Shown piece after piece: positions 43,189 to 53,111 of a DNA stretch of 64,000 nucleotides (within the stretch, counting starts at the first letter, position 1; every line of letters starts with the position of its first letter). Source of the DNA: SMXQ01 sp033720855 (GTDB lineage: Bacteria > Pseudomonadota > Alphaproteobacteria > SMXQ01); the NCBI GenBank assembly GCA_033720855.1, contig JAWWBR010000002.1:10358-74357 (forward strand), in the 5' to 3' direction. The translations under genes were made by a program, and so were the position numbers. The notes under the pieces are model-generated. The model had not been told where the DNA came from and searched no databases. It was given only the letters and a program-made list of their open reading frames with translations.

Positions 43189-45321
43189 ATGACGGTCAAT
43201 CCGCAGGACCTTCTTGAATCGGCGCTTCACGATGCCCGTGCAGAGCGGTTTACGGCTGCGGAGAAGACGCTGCGCCTGCTGCTGAGCGAACCCCTGAACC
43301 AACAGGATAGGGCCGCTGTCCAAGGGCTGCTTGGTGCGGTCTGTGCCTCCTTGGGCGATCATCCCGCCGCGGTTGAAGAGCTCGAGAGCGCCGCCGCCGC
43401 GCTCCCCGATGATGCATCGATCGCCGCCAACCTATCGGTCTCCCTGAGGGAGGTCGGCCGCCTGGATGACGCCATAGCCGCCGGCAAGAAGGCGACCGCG
43501 TTGCATCCTCAATTTGCCGAAGCCCATTGCAATCTGGGGGTTGCGCTGAGGACCAAAGGCGATTTGGCGGGCGCCGCGGTCAGTTACCGGCGCGCCTTGC
43601 AGGTCCGCCCCGATTTTGCCGAGGCCCACAACAATCTGGGAATCGTCCTTAGGGACATGGGTGAGCTCGAGGACGCCATCACCAGCTACCGCAGGGCGCT
43701 CGAGCTTCGCCCCGACTATGCCGAGGCCCACAACAACCTCGGCGTCGCGCTGAAGGACAAGGGCGCGTGTGACGACGCCGTCGCCGCCTACCGAAGGGCG
43801 CTCGAGCTTCGCCCCGACTATGCCGAGGCCCACAACAACCTCGGCGTCGCCCTCAAGGACAAGGGCGCGTGTGACGACGCCGTCGCCGCCTACCAAAGGG
43901 CGCTTGAGCTTCGCCCCGGCTATGCCGAGGCCCACAACAACCTCGGCGTCGCCTTGCTGGATAGGGGCGATGCCGAAGACGCCGCCGCGAGCTTCCAACG
44001 GGCGCTCGAGCTTCGCCCCGGATACGCCGAGGCCCACAGCAATCTCGGCATCGCCTTCAAGGACCTCGGCCGTCTGGAAGACGCCATCGCAAGCTATTTG
44101 GATGCGTTGCGCGCGAAGCCCGATCTTGCCGAGGCCCATGACAACCTGTGCGAATTGTACGAAAGAACCAACAAGGTGCCCGAATTCGAAAAGGCTCTCG
44201 CCAATGCACAACGGGTCCTGAAGGAAGACTCGCCGAAGATCCTGCTGCGACGGGCCCAGCTCGCGAGCCGAAAGGAGCGCTTCGAAGAGGCGATTTCCGA
44301 TCTGGAGAAAATCAGAGCCGAGGATTTCAACCCGCAGTTCAGGAGTATCTACCTCGTCCTGCTGGGCAAAACCTACGATCGGCTTCAGCGCTTCGACGAC
44401 GCCTTCAGCGCGTTTTGCGCGGTCAACGAGCTGGCGGAAGCCTCTCCGCAGTATCAACGCTTCGATCCCGACAAGTTCCTCGACGCCGTCCTATCCAGGA
44501 GAGACTCCTGGAGATCGGGCACGGCGCCGGCCTGGACGGTCCCAGAGGCCGGCCCTGCCGAGCCGTCACTGACTTTTCTGGTGGGCTTCCCGCGGTCGGG
44601 AACGACACTGCTGGATACCATCCTCCGCGGCCATCCGGAGATCAGCGTCGTCGAGGAGATGCCGATGGTCGACACCATGAGAGCGGCCTTCGGGCGGCCC
44701 GAAACCGTCGACTCCCTCAACCGGTTGTCCGAAGGCGACATCGAGCAACTGCGGGCGACCTATGCCCAGGAGCTCGATCGGCAGATCCCCCCCTCGCAAC
44801 GGCGCAAGGTCGTGGTCGACAAATATCCACTCAACATCACCAGCGTCGGCCTCATCCACCGGGTGTTCCCGAAAGCCAAATACATCTTTATCGAGCGCCA
44901 TCCCTGCGACTGCGTTCTCAGCTGCTTCATCCAGAACTTCGATGCCAACGACGCCATGGCGAATTTCCTGAGCCTCGAGCGGACGGCCACGCTCTACGAT
45001 GCGGTGATGGGGCTGTGGCAGGCCTACAGGAGCCGCCTCGACCTCGAGGTTCACGAATTGCGATACGAGGCGCTGGTTCACGACCTCGAGGACGCCTGCC
45101 GGCCGCTGATCGATTTTCTCGGCCTCGAGTGGAACGACAACGTCCTCAACTATCGGGAAACGGCCTTGAACCGGGAGACCATCAAGACGCCCAGCTACAA
45201 CCAGGTCATCAAGCCGCTCTATTCCCAAGCCATCGGGCGGTGGAAGAATTACGAGGACAAGTTCGCGCCCGTTCTGCCGATCCTGAAGCCCTGGATCGAG
45301 GCCTTCGGTTACGAGGACTGA
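43189..45321 (+). CDS. TPR-repeat sulfotransferase
   Basis: About 710 residues. The first 400 are a string of tetratricopeptide repeats of 34 residues (pattern AEAHNNLGVALKDKG), several almost identical. The C-terminal 260 residues are a sulfotransferase domain with the PAPS 5'-phosphosulfate loop VGFPRSGTTLLDTILRGHP (near residues 465-485) and the downstream IFIERHPCDCVLSCF segment for 3'-phosphate binding. TPR-sulfotransferase fusions are common in proteobacteria; targets may be glycans or proteins. Start: ATG at 43189 with AGGTG close upstream; a GTG at 43183 in frame is possible. No signal peptide. Confidence 0.9.
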   Translation: MTVNPQDLLESALHDARAERFTAAEKTLRLLLSEPLNQQDRAAVQGLLGAVCASLGDHPAAVEELESAAAALPDDASIAANLSVSLREVGRLDDAIAAGKKATALHPQFAEAHCNLGVALRTKGDLAGAAVSYRRALQVRPDFAEAHNNLGIVLRDMGELEDAITSYRRALELRPDYAEAHNNLGVALKDKGACDDAVAAYRRALELRPDYAEAHNNLGVALKDKGACDDAVAAYQRALELRPGYAEAHNNLGVALLDRGDAEDAAASFQRALELRPGYAEAHSNLGIAFKDLGRLEDAIASYLDALRAKPDLAEAHDNLCELYERTNKVPEFEKALANAQRVLKEDSPKILLRRAQLASRKERFEEAISDLEKIRAEDFNPQFRSIYLVLLGKTYDRLQRFDDAFSAFCAVNELAEASPQYQRFDPDKFLDAVLSRRDSWRSGTAPAWTVPEAGPAEPSLTFLVGFPRSGTTLLDTILRGHPEISVVEEMPMVDTMRAAFGRPETVDSLNRLSEGDIEQLRATYAQELDRQIPPSQRRKVVVDKYPLNITSVGLIHRVFPKAKYIFIERHPCDCVLSCFIQNFDANDAMANFLSLERTATLYDAVMGLWQAYRSRLDLEVHELRYEALVHDLEDACRPLIDFLGLEWNDNVLNYRETALNRETIKTPSYNQVIKPLYSQAIGRWKNYEDKFAPVLPILKPWIEAFGYED
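43694..44101 (+). repeat. 102-bp tandem repeat units in the TPR region
   Basis: Four successive 102-base units (starting at 43694, 43796, 43898 and 44000) encode 34-residue TPR motifs. Units one and two are nearly identical in DNA, units three and four more diverged, so recent duplication at the left end is likely. Confidence 0.9.
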
Positions 45322-45427
45322 CGCGGCCCGCCGGGCCATCGATCGGCCGGCGGGGGAAACATCCCGGGCACGGAGGGGCGCATTCCCGCCCTCGGCTCGT
45401 TAGGTCCCGCAATTCATCGAACGAAAA

Positions 45428-45515
45428 TGGCGGAGAGGGAGGGATTCGAACCCCCGGAGCCTCTCGGCTCAACGGTTTTCAAGACCGCCGCATTCGACCA
45501 CTCTGCCACCTCTCC
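45428..45515 (-). tRNA. tRNA-Ser (UGA anticodon)
   Basis: Read on the minus strand, the acceptor GGAGAGG pairs with CCTCTCC, then discriminator G and an encoded CCA. The anticodon loop is CTTGAAA with anticodon TGA. A long variable arm (GAGCCGAGAGGCTC region) marks the class II serine tRNA, and the T loop is GGTTCGAATCC. It reads UCA codons. There is no integrase or att-like duplication beside it. Confidence 0.96.
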
Positions 45516-45661
45516 GCATGGCGATCACATAGCCCCAGGCGCCGCCATCCGCAACCCCGTAGCGTGAAACCGGCGGCGGCGCCGGCCCGCGGACAAACGG
45601 CTGATGGGAGGTCAAGCGCCCCGTCGCGGGCAAGCCCTGGGCCCGGCCGGGCGCCGGTGCC

Positions 45662-46165
45662 TCAATCGGCGGCAGCGGAGGTCCCGCCGTCGGGCTGACC
45701 GGGTTCCGTCGTCTCCGTCGCTTCCACGACCAGTGTCGCCCCGGTGACATCCACCACCTTGACGGCCGTGCCGGCGCGCAGTTCCGTGCCGCCCGGCGCC
45801 AGCTTGACCGACCAGACGGTGTCGCCGATGCGGACCTTGCCGTGCCCGTTTTCGGTATCGCCGACCAGAAGATAGGACGACCCGACATGGCTGCGGCCGC
45901 GCTGGTTGAGGCCGGGGCGATCGCTGGGTTTGGTGGTGCGCCCGATCACCATCCGGGCGGTGACGGTGGTGATCACCGCGACCACGGCGAAGATCACGAC
46001 CTGGACCTCCACCGGCATCGCCGGGAACAAAAGCAAGCACAGGCCGGCGACGATGCCGGCGATGCCGAGCCACAGGAAGGCGATGCCGGGAACGAAGATT
46101 TCGATGATGATGAACACCGTCGCCAGGGCGAACCAGTGCCAGAAAGCCAGATCGTCAAAGGACAT
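45662..46165 (-). CDS. NfeD family membrane protein
   Basis: A 167-residue NfeD-like protein. The N-terminal membrane part has about three hydrophobic segments (8-24, 30-46, 52-70) containing IIIEIFVPGIAFLWLG, and the C-terminal OB-fold domain (95-155) carries GKVRIGDTVWSV and GTAVKVVDVTGATLVV. It follows the SPFH gene on the same strand by 57 bases. SPFH-NfeD pairs organise membrane domains and are linked to membrane-protease quality control. The final 20 residues are low complexity. Confidence 0.92.
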   Translation of the reverse strand: MSFDDLAFWHWFALATVFIIIEIFVPGIAFLWLGIAGIVAGLCLLLFPAMPVEVQVVIFAVVAVITTVTARMVIGRTTKPSDRPGLNQRGRSHVGSSYLLVGDTENGHGKVRIGDTVWSVKLAPGGTELRAGTAVKVVDVTGATLVVEATETTEPGQPDGGTSAAAD

Positions 46166-46222
46166 GGGTCGGTCTCTCCGTTTCTGCGCGCCGCTTGGGC
46201 GAACCCCGTCTCCGCTCGGCCA

Positions 46223-47221
46223 TCAGGTGCCGGTGCGCGGAATGGCGCTGCCGCCCGACGGACTGCCGCCACCGCCACCCGTCCCACCGCCGGGCCCGGT
46301 GCGGGGCAGGGCGTCTCGGGCAATCTCGGCGATGCCGGCGATGGAGCCGATGACGCTGGAGGCCTCCAGGGGCATCATGATGAGCTTCTGGTTGTTGGAC
46401 GAGGCGATATCCTTCAGCGCCTCGACGTAGCGCTGGGCGACGAAGTAGTTGATCGCCTGCACATCGCCGGAGGCGATCGCCTCGGACACCATATTGGTGG
46501 CCCGGGCCTCGGCCTCCGCCTCGCGTTCGCGCGCCTCGGCATCGCGGAAGGCGGCCTCGCGGCGCCCCTCGGCTTCCAGAATGGCAGATTGCTTTTCGCC
46601 CTCGGCCTTGAGGATCTGCGCCTGGCGCTCGCCCTCTGCGGTAAGGATCTCGGCCCGCTTGTCGCGCTCCGCCTTCATCTGCCGGGCCATCGCATCGACC
46701 AATTCGGCCGGGGGTGAAATGTCCTTGATCTCGATCCGCGTCACCTTGACGCCCCAGGGCGTCGTCGCCTCGTCGACCACGGTCAGCAGCTGCGCGTTGA
46801 TGCGGTCGCGCTGGGACAGCAGTTCGTCGAGGTCCATCGATCCCATCACCGTCCGGATGTTGGTGGTTGTGAGGTTGAGGATGGCAAGCTGCAACTGACG
46901 CACCTCGTAGGCGGCGCTGGCCGCATCGACGACCTGGTAGAAAACCACGCCGTCCACCGCGACCATGGCATTGTCCCTGGTGATGACCTCCTGGTTGGGG
47001 ACATCGAGCACCTGCTCCATCATGTTGAGCTTGGCACCGACCCGGTCGATCATCGGAACGATCAGGTGAAGCCCCGGCCGAAGGGTGTGGGTATAGCGGC
47101 CGAAACGCTCGATGGTGTACTCGAAGCCCTGGGGCACGGTCTTGACGCCGAGGAAAATGACGACGATGGCCAGGCCAAGGAAACCAATCACGAAAATGGT
47201 GAACGGCGTTATCAAAGCCAT
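46223..47221 (-). CDS. SPFH/band 7 (stomatin, QmcA-like) membrane protein
   Basis: A 332-residue band 7 protein: one N-terminal membrane anchor (about 7-25), SPFH domain with VKTVPQGFEYTIERFGRYTH and LDVPNQEVITRDN, then a long coiled coil rich in Glu/Ala (ERQAQILKAEGEKQSAILEA) and a glycine-rich tail. The start at 47221 follows GGAGG; the open frame extends 70 residues upstream without protein-like sequence. It is operonic with nfeD. It probably scaffolds a membrane microdomain and regulates proteases such as FtsH, as stomatin relatives do. Confidence 0.93.
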   Translation of the reverse strand: MALITPFTIFVIGFLGLAIVVIFLGVKTVPQGFEYTIERFGRYTHTLRPGLHLIVPMIDRVGAKLNMMEQVLDVPNQEVITRDNAMVAVDGVVFYQVVDAASAAYEVRQLQLAILNLTTTNIRTVMGSMDLDELLSQRDRINAQLLTVVDEATTPWGVKVTRIEIKDISPPAELVDAMARQMKAERDKRAEILTAEGERQAQILKAEGEKQSAILEAEGRREAAFRDAEAREREAEAEARATNMVSEAIASGDVQAINYFVAQRYVEALKDIASSNNQKLIMMPLEASSVIGSIAGIAEIARDALPRTGPGGGTGGGGGSPSGGSAIPRTGT

Positions 47222-47509
47222 GATGAACCTCCGGTATGTGCGTCGTGAGACGCCGACGCTGGACCACCGGCCGGTACATTGCGCGACGGTCAAAGGAAGC
47301 AGAAAAGCGACTGAAACGCCGTTCCAACTACTCAAAAAGTATAAAAATTCTCTAAAGGACGAAATACATGCGAAAGGCAGGCGAGGGCACATCGAAATAG
47401 GCATTTTCAATTCTGTTTTTAATACTCGCAAAATTTGTTTTGCATTTTATCCATATGTCGCGGGAAATGCCTATAATGCGTCCGCCATCCGTCAACGGCC
47501 ATCGGGATT

Positions 47510-48883
47510 ATGATCGTGTCGAGCCCACCGGAACACCACAGCCCCCAAGAACCGGTCCTTGAACCGGAATTGGAACCCTCCGCCAGACGAGAAACAGAAT
47601 CGTGGGATATCCCGCTGGAAGAGGGCGCCTTGGTGGCCACCCGAATCCCGCGGCCCGACGCGCGCAACAGCCCGCGCTTGGAAATGTACGCCCGCCTTCT
47701 GGCGGCGCTCGGCGCACTGTTCCTTCTCGGCGCCGTTTTGATGTGGATGTTCCTCGCCGATCCCGGTGTCGTCTCCCGGCTCTTCTTCGGCGGCGGCACC
47801 GTCACCAGCATCGGCGTGCTCAAACTCGGCGGTGCGTTCACCATTGGCGCCGTGCTTCTCGGCCTGATCCTTCATCCCGTCATGCGCGCCCTGATCCTGT
47901 CCAAGGTCGCGCCGCGAACCCTCGATGCCGGACAGCGCGCCGCCATCGAAATGGTGCCGAGCCCGATGTTCTTCGTCAATGCCGAGGCACGCATCGAAGA
48001 GGTGAATTCGGCCTTCGCCAAGGCCATGGGCCGTTCCGTGAACACCATCATCGGCCGCAGCCTGTATGACCTGATTCCCAAGGACCAGCAGGAGGAGGCC
48101 TACAAGGCATTCCTCAAAGCGACCTCCGGCGAAGAGGACAGGTTCCTCTGCATGTTCAACACGCGGCACGGCCCACGCACGTTTCAGATCCAGGCCGAGC
48201 CCTACCAGGGACACAATGCCGATACGCGCTATCTCGTCGGGACCGCCATCGACGTCACCGAGGAAGTGGATGCGGCAGACGCCCTGCAGTCGCAGTACCG
48301 CAACCTGCGCACCGCCACCGCCCAGACGCTCGAAGAGATGGCGCACGTCGTGGAGATCCGCGATCCCTACCTGCACGGCCACCACGCCCGTGTGACCAAG
48401 CTGGTGGGCGCGATCTGCGACGAGCTCAAACTTCCGGCCGAGGAGAAAGAGGGCATCGAAGTCGCGGCCCGCGCCCATGACATCGGGACCATCCAGATCC
48501 CCTTCGAGATCCAGATCAAGCCCGGTCAGTTGAGCGAGGCGGAATGCGCCATCGTCGAGCTGCACGCCCAGGCGGGCGCCGACATCCTGGCGCGGGTCGA
48601 TTTCCCCTGGCCGGTGGCCAAGATCGTCGCCCAGCACCATGAATTCTTCGACGGCACGGGCTACCCCAACGGCATCAAAGGCAAAGACATCCTGATCGGC
48701 GCCCGCATTCTCGCCGTCGCCGATGCCTACGATGCCTTGACCTCGCAGCGCCCCTACCGCGCCGCCATCAGCCGGGGCGAGGCGCTGCAACGCCTGATGA
48801 CCCTATCGGGAACCCATTACGACCCGCGGGTGGTCACGGCCTTGACCACCATTCTGCAGAAGACCACATCGGAACTCCGCTGA
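47510..48883 (+). CDS. Membrane PAS - HD-GYP protein (predicted cyclic-di-GMP phosphodiesterase)
   Basis: A 457-residue protein: acidic Pro-rich start, two hydrophobic segments (about 62-84 and 107-126), a PAS-like domain (about 145-260), and an HD-GYP domain. The HD residues are H323 and D324 in AHDIGT; the HHExxDGxGYP block is HHEFFDGTGYPNG (376 onward), with AVADAYDAL after it. All key residues of active HD-GYP enzymes appear present, so it probably hydrolyses cyclic di-GMP. It is divergent from the SPFH gene across 288 bases that include an AT-rich tract (47330-47470). Confidence 0.92.
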   Translation: MIVSSPPEHHSPQEPVLEPELEPSARRETESWDIPLEEGALVATRIPRPDARNSPRLEMYARLLAALGALFLLGAVLMWMFLADPGVVSRLFFGGGTVTSIGVLKLGGAFTIGAVLLGLILHPVMRALILSKVAPRTLDAGQRAAIEMVPSPMFFVNAEARIEEVNSAFAKAMGRSVNTIIGRSLYDLIPKDQQEEAYKAFLKATSGEEDRFLCMFNTRHGPRTFQIQAEPYQGHNADTRYLVGTAIDVTEEVDAADALQSQYRNLRTATAQTLEEMAHVVEIRDPYLHGHHARVTKLVGAICDELKLPAEEKEGIEVAARAHDIGTIQIPFEIQIKPGQLSEAECAIVELHAQAGADILARVDFPWPVAKIVAQHHEFFDGTGYPNGIKGKDILIGARILAVADAYDALTSQRPYRAAISRGEALQRLMTLSGTHYDPRVVTALTTILQKTTSELR

Positions 48884-48968
48884 GGCCACGGCATGACCTG
48901 ACGGACGGCCTGCCGCAAGATCGGCGCGCCCCAAGGCGGCCCGCGGCGCGGCAGGCGCGGGGTATCCG

Positions 48969-50966
48969 CTAGCGTCCGAACAGGCCTTTCAGTCCTTCTT
49001 CGATCGGCGATGAGGACGGTTTTTCCGTCGGCTGCGTGGTGGTGCCCGACCCGGAGGATCCACCGCCCATCCCCGGAATCAGCCCCTTGACGCCCTCCAG
49101 CGCCTTTTCCGGCTGCTTGGCGATGCCGCCGAGCGCCGCGCCGAGATCCGGCGTGTAGCTGATGTCGTGCCAGGGCCCCTTGACGTTCACCGGCACCGAA
49201 ATGCCGGTCGCCGAGGCGGCGCCGCCCTGTCCCGTGGCCGTCGCCACGAGTTTCGGCTCGACCCGGTAATCGATCGTGCGCTTGGGCAAGTCCACGGTCC
49301 CCTTGCCGGTCAGCCTCAGCAGCGGCGACTTCAACAAGAGATCGTTGTTGGTCAGGATCCCCCGCCGGATGACGAAGGTCCCGCCCATCTCAGAGAAGTC
49401 CGTCTTCTGGGTTTCCCGCGCGCTGGAATCGAGGAATGCGCTCTTCACGTTCCGCACCATGGCGCCCAGGTTGACCCCCTTGATGGCGCCATCCCGGAAG
49501 GTGACCTTGCCGTTGCCGGCGAGGGCCTCGATCATCTGGCGCTGGCTGCGGCCCTGGGTGTTGATACTGACGTCGGCATCGGCGGCCCCTTCGATGCGAT
49601 CGAAATTCATGGCATCGCGCATGAACGGATTGGCCTGGAATTTGGTCAGGGTCGAGGTCAGGGTCACCGAGGGCACGGCACTGCCACCCCGGGTCGTGAC
49701 CTTGGCCTTACCGACGCCGCCGTAGAGCGCCATCTTGGAAAGGTCGGTGACCAACGTGCCGTTGTTCAGGGTCACCTTGAGGACCGATTCGCCGATCTTG
49801 ATCTTGCGCATGACGATACCGGCGACCGTGAGGTCCAGGGCCGCATTCATCGCGTCGAGGGCCTTCAGATCGATGGGATCGTCGCTCCAGTCGCCGGGGC
49901 CCTGCTGTGCCGTCCCGGATTTGGCCGGTGCCGCCTGTTCGGGCGGCAAGTAGGGGTTAAGGTCGAGCTCGCCCAGTTTCAGCGCCGCGGTGATCAGCGG
50001 CTTGCGGCCGCGCTGGTCGAACGCCAGGCTGCCCTCGCCCGCGATCGCATCGAGGCTGAGCTTGGCATTGCGAAAGGCCGTCACCTTGCCCTTCATGTCG
50101 AGGTCGCCGGAAATCTTGAGCGGCCCCAGGCCGGTGCCCGGCGCGTTCAATGGCGACCCTGCCCAGGCCGCGAGCTTGCGCACCGAGGGAACCGCGAGGT
50201 CGATGCGCCCGGCGACGGCGACCGCCGGGCCCGTGGACGCCTTGCCCTTGAAGGACAACCCCACCGGCGCCGACTTGAGAGAGATATCGACACCGGTGCT
50301 GCGCCCGGCAAGGGCCGCGTTGGGATCGGAGAGCACCGCGGTCAGGGTCAGCTGTTCCTTGTTCCACACCACCGACCCTTCGGCGCGCATGGGACTGGAG
50401 AGGGAGGGGAGGGCGACCTTGAGATTGATGTCGTCGACGCTATGGGCGGCGCCGGTCTTCATATCGAGATAGCTGATGCGGCCGTCGACCAGACGTACGT
50501 CGCCGAGCTTCAGTCCGCCGAGACCGGGCCCGCCCGCCGCCGCGCCGGCCTCGGGCTTGGCCGCGCCCGGTTTGGCGCCGGTGCCGAAATCCCAGTTGCC
50601 GCGCCCTTGCCGGTCGACCTCGAGGTTGATGACCGGCTTCTCCGCGACCAGGGCATCGACCTCCAGGTTGCCGCCCAGCAGCGGGAAGATGCCGACCTTC
50701 ACCGTCAGCCGGTCCAGGGTCATCATGTTCTCGGCCTTGCCGCCCTTGGCATTGCCGAGCGATACCTTGCCGGCGACGAATTCGGCGCGCGGCAGGACGG
50801 AAAGCTTGAAATCGCCGTCGATTCGCGCCTTGCGCCCGGTGGCCTGCTCGATGCCGGCGACGATCTCGCGCTTGTAGACCTCGACCGGGATGAAGGCGGG
50901 CACGATCAGGGCGGCCGCGATCACCAGAACGACCAGCACCCCAAGACCGATGAGAACCTTTTTCAT
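48969..50966 (-). CDS. AsmA family protein
   Basis: A 665-residue AsmA-like protein with one N-terminal membrane anchor (VLIGLGVLVVLVIAAALIVP) and a long beta-rich periplasmic body. Marks are GRKARIDGDFKLSVLPRAEF near residue 45 and the C-terminal LTGKGTVDLPKRTIDYRVEP block. AsmA proteins act in envelope lipid transport and outer-membrane assembly. The start at 50966 follows GGGGAG. The C-terminus is low complexity (Gly/Ser/Thr). The convergent neighbour is the HD-GYP gene, 85 bases away. Confidence 0.9.
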   Translation of the reverse strand: MKKVLIGLGVLVVLVIAAALIVPAFIPVEVYKREIVAGIEQATGRKARIDGDFKLSVLPRAEFVAGKVSLGNAKGGKAENMMTLDRLTVKVGIFPLLGGNLEVDALVAEKPVINLEVDRQGRGNWDFGTGAKPGAAKPEAGAAAGGPGLGGLKLGDVRLVDGRISYLDMKTGAAHSVDDINLKVALPSLSSPMRAEGSVVWNKEQLTLTAVLSDPNAALAGRSTGVDISLKSAPVGLSFKGKASTGPAVAVAGRIDLAVPSVRKLAAWAGSPLNAPGTGLGPLKISGDLDMKGKVTAFRNAKLSLDAIAGEGSLAFDQRGRKPLITAALKLGELDLNPYLPPEQAAPAKSGTAQQGPGDWSDDPIDLKALDAMNAALDLTVAGIVMRKIKIGESVLKVTLNNGTLVTDLSKMALYGGVGKAKVTTRGGSAVPSVTLTSTLTKFQANPFMRDAMNFDRIEGAADADVSINTQGRSQRQMIEALAGNGKVTFRDGAIKGVNLGAMVRNVKSAFLDSSARETQKTDFSEMGGTFVIRRGILTNNDLLLKSPLLRLTGKGTVDLPKRTIDYRVEPKLVATATGQGGAASATGISVPVNVKGPWHDISYTPDLGAALGGIAKQPEKALEGVKGLIPGMGGGSSGSGTTTQPTEKPSSSPIEEGLKGLFGR

Positions 50967-51060
50967 GACACTCTCCCCTGTTCGGGCACCCCGTGCTCGA
51001 TGCCGCATCGCGTTGCAATACTACTATATGTATGCGCCCGACCCTAAGGTTGAAAGGGCC

Positions 51061-51396
51061 TCAATCGTCGAACCAGGTCCGCTGCCAGGGAATCACCTTG
51101 ATGCTGCGCTGGCCCTCGCGGCAATAGGGCTCGGTCTGCGCCAACGCCTCGGCCTCGGCCAGGCTGCCGCCGCGGACGACGATGAAGCCGCCGGCCTGGC
51201 GTCCGCCGTCGGTAAAGCGCCGTCCTTCCGAATCCCTGGCCGACCCGGCGCCCATCAGTCGCCCCTCGTCCTTGAGATTCTGAATGAAGGCCGTGTGCTG
51301 TTTGGCGAGCTCGTCATCGCTGAGCGACGTCGGCGGCGGATCGGTCTCCATCGCCGACAACAAGACGTAGAGCTGATCGACCAGCCGCTCGTTCAT
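51061..51396 (-). CDS. YciI family protein
   Basis: A 111-residue YCII-related protein: YVLLSAME near the start, HTAFIQNLKDEGRLMGAG, GGFIVVRGGSLAEAEALAQT and a C-terminal IKVIPWQRTW. These small proteins adopt a ferredoxin-like fold; their chemistry is mostly unknown, although some catalyse dehalogenation or decarboxylation. The ATG overlaps the stop of the amidohydrolase gene (ATGA) after GGGAGGG, so the two are coupled. Confidence 0.85.
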   Translation of the reverse strand: MNERLVDQLYVLLSAMETDPPPTSLSDDELAKQHTAFIQNLKDEGRLMGAGSARDSEGRRFTDGGRQAGGFIVVRGGSLAEAEALAQTEPYCREGQRSIKVIPWQRTWFDD

Positions 51397-52874
51397 GGCG
51401 ATTTCCCTCCCTGGCCCAGGACCTTGGCCGCGGCATCCTCGACCGCGGTGCCCTTGAAGAAGTCGGGATTGACCTCTCCGTGCAGCCGCACGATGTTGGC
51501 GAAGGTGAAATCGCGGAAGTCGTTGTCGTCGATCAGGCCCTTGTCGACGAGACTGTGAGCCTGGACCAAGGTTTCGGTCATGTCGGGCACGTCCCAATGG
51601 GACACGTCGGAAGAGAACATGGCCGCCAGCCGCGCTTCCTCGTGGTTGAGCTCCGAATTGAACGCCATCGCCACGGTCCGGTCGTCGGCCTCGCAGCCGA
51701 AGAAGAACTTGGGCACGAACAGATCGTAGATGTCCTCTTCCTTCTCGATCTCGCAGGCGGCCCAATCGTTCATGAAGTCGTAATCCTCGACATTGAACCC
51801 GGGCCGTGCGCCCATCATCTTGTCGTCGTGGTCCTTGAAATTGTCTAGATAGGGCGCGTAGGCGTCGCCGCCGTACTCGGCGACCAGCTCACGCAGCAGA
51901 TCGCGGTCGATCTGCGCCGGATCGAGGTTTTCCTTGAGGGCAGCGATGTTGCGCTTTTCCCAATGCTCGAACAGGTCGTTGTAGAGCATCACCGCCCAGG
52001 CGACGCCGCCCTCGAGGAAGCCGAAGCGCAGTTCGGGGAAACGGCGGGTGACGCCACCCAGGAACAGCGCCTTGCAGGAGGCGTCGTTGGCCGCGGCGAA
52101 GGAGCCGAGATGGTTGTAGACGTAGTTGGTGGTCGAGCGCCGCGCTCCCCAGCCCTGGCCGCCGACGTGACAGGTCGGCGCCACCTTGAGGTCGACGCAT
52201 TTCTGCCACATCGGATCGTAATCGTAGGGGCTGTCGAGGGCCAGCGGGTCGATCCAGGAGACGTACTGGGAGACGTGCGGTGCCTCGCGCTCGACGATCG
52301 GGATCGGCCGGTAATTGAGATCGGTCAGCTGAATCGCCTTCAGGCCCAATTCGTTGACCGAATACTCCAGTTCCTCGATGGCCTCCTCGGGGGTCCAGGT
52401 GGGAATCACCGCCGCCGGCGTCATGCGGTCGGCGTAGGGTGCGAACAGGTCCCTGTTCATGGTGTTGACGGCGCGGCAGCCGGCGCGTCGCAGCTCCTCG
52501 TCGCGGGTGTTCGCGAAGAAGAATTGCGACGAATAGACCACGGCGAAATCGATCCCCATGTCGTCGAGGCGCGCGCGGAACAAGTTCGGCAACATCGCGG
52601 TGGCGAGGTCGAGGGTGTTTTTCGAGGGCATCGTCCAGAACGGCGGCCGACGGGTCTGCTTGTCGAAACGTTCCTCGGGCGTTTGCTTCTGCCAGCTGCC
52701 GCCGCCAAAACGCACCTCGCGGTAGTGGGCGACCAGATCGGGGCCTCCCGCATCCTTGAGGTAGTCGAGCAGAATCGGGTGGTATTCCTGGGTGTGTCCG
52801 TCGCCATCGACGACCGGATGGTCGAGTTTCTGGCGCAGCTTGAGCGAACGGGACTCGGTCTGATCGAACGGCAT
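51393..52874 (-). CDS. Amidohydrolase family (PF04909-like) metal-dependent hydrolase
   Basis: A 493-residue TIM-barrel amidohydrolase of the ACMSD/decarboxylase-like class. The metal-site segments are VVDGDGHTQEYHPIL at the N-terminus, TCHVGGQGWG, and the C-terminal MFSSDVSHWDVPD. The start at 52874 follows GGGAGGATG. The frame stays open upstream to 53519, but that part is the antisense of the MltB gene. It is coupled to the YciI gene. The substrate is probably an aromatic or heterocyclic acid; this is inference from the family. Confidence 0.9.
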   Translation of the reverse strand: MPFDQTESRSLKLRQKLDHPVVDGDGHTQEYHPILLDYLKDAGGPDLVAHYREVRFGGGSWQKQTPEERFDKQTRRPPFWTMPSKNTLDLATAMLPNLFRARLDDMGIDFAVVYSSQFFFANTRDEELRRAGCRAVNTMNRDLFAPYADRMTPAAVIPTWTPEEAIEELEYSVNELGLKAIQLTDLNYRPIPIVEREAPHVSQYVSWIDPLALDSPYDYDPMWQKCVDLKVAPTCHVGGQGWGARRSTTNYVYNHLGSFAAANDASCKALFLGGVTRRFPELRFGFLEGGVAWAVMLYNDLFEHWEKRNIAALKENLDPAQIDRDLLRELVAEYGGDAYAPYLDNFKDHDDKMMGARPGFNVEDYDFMNDWAACEIEKEEDIYDLFVPKFFFGCEADDRTVAMAFNSELNHEEARLAAMFSSDVSHWDVPDMTETLVQAHSLVDKGLIDDNDFRDFTFANIVRLHGEVNPDFFKGTAVEDAAAKVLGQGGKSP

Positions 52875-53111
52875 TTCATCCTCCCATGACGGCAACGGCA
52901 GATCCCGTGCGGCGGCCTCCATGGGATCGCCGCGCGTCTCGGAAAAGGGTACTCCTCGGGCCCGGTGGCGGCAAGGTCGATCCCGGAGGCCTGAGCGGGC
53001 CGCGATGCCGGCATCGATTGCGCCGGCACGGCCATTGCCGGCGGCCTGGGCGCCTTGGCCATTGCGCCCGGCGCGCGGCTGTGGCACAAGGGCCGCAACA
53101 CGGAGGCCCCC

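Noticed and set aside
45428..45515. tRNA-Ser as an integration site for a genomic island
   Set aside because: No integrase gene and no repeat of the tRNA 3' end is visible on either side.
49167..51047. Plus-strand open frame of 626 residues opposite AsmA
   Set aside because: Arg/Gly/His-rich shadow without family motifs; the minus-strand AsmA frame has a signal anchor, ribosome site and conserved blocks.
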